A stretch of DNA of 64,000 nt, from assembly GCF_004768545.1 (NCBI RefSeq), contig NZ_CP038637.1, positions 70,510 to 134,509 on the forward strand, given 5' to 3'. The position numbers were made by a program, and so were the translations under genes. The notes under the pieces are model-generated. The model saw nothing but the letters and a program-made list of their open reading frames with translations, did not search any database and was not told the DNA's origin. This document shows, one piece after another, positions 61,544-64,000 of this stretch (the stretch's first letter is position 1; every line of letters starts with the position of its first letter). Source of the DNA: Cupriavidus oxalaticus. Its GTDB lineage: Bacteria > Pseudomonadota > Gammaproteobacteria > Burkholderiales > Burkholderiaceae.

Positions 61544-63250
61544 ATGAACGCCATTGCGAACCTCCTTGGCTTTGGGCCAAAGAAGCCGGTTGTAGTCGCG
61601 CCGGTGGCCAAGCGAACAGTCGCGGCGAAGCAAGCCGCGCAGCCCGCTGCCGAGCAGCATAAGTGGGTACGCAGCTTTGCCGAGATTCCTACGTATCGTT
61701 GCATCCATACGGGGAAGAAGAGCGATTTGGCAAAAGGCGTCACAGACGACTTTCGGCGCGGCTGCATCGCCTTGGGTAACGAAAAGTCCGCAAACTTCTA
61801 CGTCGATCCACGCTTCCACGAAGATCGGAAGTCGTTGGTTCGCTCCATGGCGGCGCAGCTCAAAGCTGTCGGCATCCGAATCGACGGCTACTACTACGCT
61901 CCTGAGGAGCTAATCGCTCAACTGTATGCGACCGAATCCACACTGGATACGAGCAACGGCGTCCTTACGGAAGGGCTGACGTCCGCAGAGATCTTCTGGA
62001 ACGAGATGATCGACCAGGGTCTGGCGCTAGGCGCAACAGACCTGCACGTTCTGCTCGAGGAGGCAAACCGGACTGCATCCTTGCTGTACCGGGTGAACGG
62101 AGATTTGATACCCCCACGATCTGCGGACAAGGGCATCCATCCGATTGACACGGTGAAGGATGCGGTGGCGTTCGCCTACAACAAGTTGCATGCAGACAAG
62201 ACCAATAACGATGCGGGCTTTAGCACCGAAATCGATCTTGAATGCATGGTGCCGTATGACAACGGCAAAGTGGCCTTCAACATCCGTTATACGGGCACGC
62301 CGAATTTCGGTGGGTTCACCGTCTACTTGCGCTATCTGTTCTCCAAGACCACCGACTGGTCTTCACCGCAAGGCGCTGGCTATTCGGATGACCAGGCGGC
62401 ACTGTTGTTCTCTGCAATGCGTGCGCGCAAGGGGGCGGTGAGCTTTTCTGGCATCACCGGATCCGGAAAGTCGACGACTGCCAAATACTTCTTGGAGCAG
62501 GTCGATCAACTGAACGGACACCGTCTAAACATCATCACCGTCGAGCACCCTGTGGAATACAAGATTCACGGGGCCCGCCAGAAGACCATTCAGGAAACGA
62601 CCCCGGATGCGTGGCGAGACGTACAACGGCGGCTGGTCCGCGAAGATCCGGATGCGGTATTCATCGGTGAAGTACGGTGCGTTGAGTCAGGCCAGACGGC
62701 GAAGATCATGAACGAAACAGGGCACCTCACCCTGTTCACAGTGCATGCAGACTCCGTGCTCGGTGTCTTCAATCGTTTGGTTGATCCGACGATTGGGTTC
62801 ACTCTGGGAACGCTGACTATGCCGAATTTCTGGAACCTGATCGTGTATCAAGCGCTGGTTCCAACTCTCTGCAAAGACTGCAAGCAGCCCGTGGACGAAC
62901 AGCTGCCCGATCTCGCGCAGTTTCTGCAGGATCGGTTCAGCATCGATACCACTCAAATGCGCGTGCGCAACGAGCATGGCTGCGACAAATGTAATCACAC
63001 CGGAGTCGCAGGTGTCGAAGTGGTGGCGGAGATGCTGCAGCCGACCCGGGCAATTCTGGAAAAGATCCGCAAAGGGGACATCTTCGAAGCGGAACGGATC
63101 TGGCGTAGCTCTTGGGACCGGCGCTTTGACTCGCCAAACATGACAGGGAAGACCGTATTCCAGCATGCCCTGTACAAAGCGTACCTCGGACGCATTGATC
63201 CGCGGACGGTAGAAACCTTCGAAACGTTCGACCGGTTCGAGATCATTTGA
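61544..63250 (+). CDS. pilQ: pilus assembly ATPase PilQ
   Basis: The 568-aa protein is a GspE/PilB-class ATPase: an N-terminal domain, a strand block ALGATDLHVLLEEANRTASL, Walker A ITGSGKST (304-311), an Asp box IITVEHPVEYKI, Walker B-type AVFIGEVRCVESGQTAKIMN, a His box LTLFTVHADSVLG and a C-terminal zinc site with Cys pairs (CKDCKQPVDE and CDKCNHTG). It powers pilin polymerisation. It lies 20 bp after pilP and 9 bp before pilR. Confidence 0.95.
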   Translation: MNAIANLLGFGPKKPVVVAPVAKRTVAAKQAAQPAAEQHKWVRSFAEIPTYRCIHTGKKSDLAKGVTDDFRRGCIALGNEKSANFYVDPRFHEDRKSLVRSMAAQLKAVGIRIDGYYYAPEELIAQLYATESTLDTSNGVLTEGLTSAEIFWNEMIDQGLALGATDLHVLLEEANRTASLLYRVNGDLIPPRSADKGIHPIDTVKDAVAFAYNKLHADKTNNDAGFSTEIDLECMVPYDNGKVAFNIRYTGTPNFGGFTVYLRYLFSKTTDWSSPQGAGYSDDQAALLFSAMRARKGAVSFSGITGSGKSTTAKYFLEQVDQLNGHRLNIITVEHPVEYKIHGARQKTIQETTPDAWRDVQRRLVREDPDAVFIGEVRCVESGQTAKIMNETGHLTLFTVHADSVLGVFNRLVDPTIGFTLGTLTMPNFWNLIVYQALVPTLCKDCKQPVDEQLPDLAQFLQDRFSIDTTQMRVRNEHGCDKCNHTGVAGVEVVAEMLQPTRAILEKIRKGDIFEAERIWRSSWDRRFDSPNMTGKTVFQHALYKAYLGRIDPRTVETFETFDRFEII

Positions 63251-63258
63251 GAAGCACC

Positions 63259-64000
63259 ATGGCACTCCAAGAACTTATCGATGAGATCAAGTATCGCGCC
63301 GCGGTGCGCGCGTTCCGCAAGACTAGGGAGAAGTTCTATGACTCCCTGGCGGAATCCATTGCGGATGGGGAGGCGATGGCCAGATACTTCAGCGCTTTGG
63401 CCGCACGCGCCGCGGCACAGAAGGATCCACTCGCCGTGTTGTACAAGCAATGGCTGCGGCGAATGGACATGCCAGGCGCGGAAGGTGGTCGGCTTTCCCA
63501 CGTGTTGAAGGGATGTGCCCCCGAGATGGATCTGATGATTATCTCAGCACAAGACCTCACGTTGCACCGCTTGCCTGAGACGCTTCGGTTCCTCGCGGTA
63601 ACGATCAAGTCACAACGAAAGCTGAACAGCGTGCTGATCAAAGCCGTCACTGTGCCAGTCATTGCGCTTGTCATCACCGTTGTCTTCATGGTTGTCCTCT
63701 CGTTGCTTGTGGTGCCGGTGTTCTCCCTCATCGCCCCGCCTGAGAAGTGGGGGACTGCCGGCTACTCCCTGTACCTCATCTCGTACGCAGTCACCCATTA
63801 CGGGATCTTGATCGCTGTCTTGGTTGCTGCGGGGGTGTGGGCGTATGTCTGGTCCATCCGAAACTGGACGGGCCCCTATCGCGTGAAGGCAGACCGATTG
63901 GTCTTCTACCGTGTGTTCCGTGACTACTACGCAGCCCAGTTTCTGGTTGCTGTCGCGTCGATGCTGGCGGCAGGGGTCGGCATTGATGCGACCCTTGACG
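63259..64000 (+). CDS. pilR: pilus inner-membrane platform protein PilR, partial
   Basis: The frame is open from ATG 63259 to the end of the window (247 codons). It shows the GspF/PilC-type layout: a cytoplasmic domain with FYDSLAESIADGEAMARYFS and LSHVLKGCAPEMDLMIISAQ, a membrane pair AVTVPVIALVITVVFMVVLS and HYGILIAVLVAAGVWAYVWS, and the start of the second copy (YRVFRDYYAAQFLVAVASML). It anchors the pilus motor in the inner membrane. The C-terminus is outside the window. Confidence 0.9.
   Translation, partial: MALQELIDEIKYRAAVRAFRKTREKFYDSLAESIADGEAMARYFSALAARAAAQKDPLAVLYKQWLRRMDMPGAEGGRLSHVLKGCAPEMDLMIISAQDLTLHRLPETLRFLAVTIKSQRKLNSVLIKAVTVPVIALVITVVFMVVLSLLVVPVFSLIAPPEKWGTAGYSLYLISYAVTHYGILIAVLVAAGVWAYVWSIRNWTGPYRVKADRLVFYRVFRDYYAAQFLVAVASMLAAGVGIDATLD

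Noticed and set aside
1..64000. tRNA or rRNA genes
   Set aside because: I saw no cloverleaf-like or rRNA-like sequence while reading; a tRNAscan or Rfam search would settle it.

Overview
The window is a stretch of a large conjugative plasmid from a beta-proteobacterium, most likely a Burkholderiales host (Cupriavidus/Ralstonia/Burkholderia type). This rests on its two iteron-controlled replication initiators, a parAB cassette, a stbABC cassette and a near-complete I-type (Dot/Icm-like, MPF-I) conjugation apparatus joined to a type IVb pilus operon. The taxonomic guess is from overall gene style, not from a marker gene.

Layout. 1-17.3 kb is an accessory/defence block: a Phd/RelE-type toxin-antitoxin pair, a PD-(D/E)XK protein with a small membrane protein beside it, a lipoprotein, a DUF3800 gene split by an IS21-family insertion, a type I restriction-modification operon (hsdM-hsdS-DUF5655 nuclease-like-hsdR) and a TPR-like gene. 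17.5-30.5 kb is a first replicon: a RepA (PF04796-like) gene, a cluster of small zinc-ribbon and hypothetical genes, a minimal ATP-dependent DNA ligase, and an iteron/DnaA-box origin at 29.4-29.8 kb. It has been inflated by a group II intron and by a 5.3-kb element with IS21-like ends but no transposase, which carries a J-domain membrane protein, a ClpP-like periplasmic protein and an HNH nuclease. The intron and the element landed next to and inside the same small LexA-box-preceded gene. 30.5-44.2 kb, on the minus strand, is the large tra operon: an XRE regulator, then traM, traN, traO, traP, traQ, traR, traT, traU, traX and traY homologues with three unassigned extra genes.

44.2-54.4 kb is the maintenance region: a tyrosine recombinase, a 1.3-kb gene-free stretch with strong inverted repeats, stbABC behind an array of 11-bp-phased repeats, a membrane protein, two parS-like palindromes, parB, parA and a second initiator (Rep_3) with its own iterons. 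54.4-64 kb, on the plus strand, is the second transfer operon: traH, traI, traJ and traK (DotD, DotC, DotB, IcmT), running without a break into pilL, pilN, pilO, pilP, pilQ and pilR, with pilR cut by the window end.

How it fits together. The two divergently oriented transfer operons appear to be tied by a shared 12-10-12 inverted-repeat operator overlapping both promoters, with the XRE gene as the natural candidate regulator. TraU, TraJ and PilQ are the ATPases; TraH, TraI, TraN and TraO make the core channel; TraM and TraY sit in the inner membrane; the Pil proteins build the thin pilus. The coupling protein, the relaxase and the oriT proper are not recognised here and probably lie outside the window. 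Two genes (DUF3800 and the SOS-box gene) can be rebuilt exactly, in frame, by removing their insertions plus one target duplication, which fixes both element boundaries.
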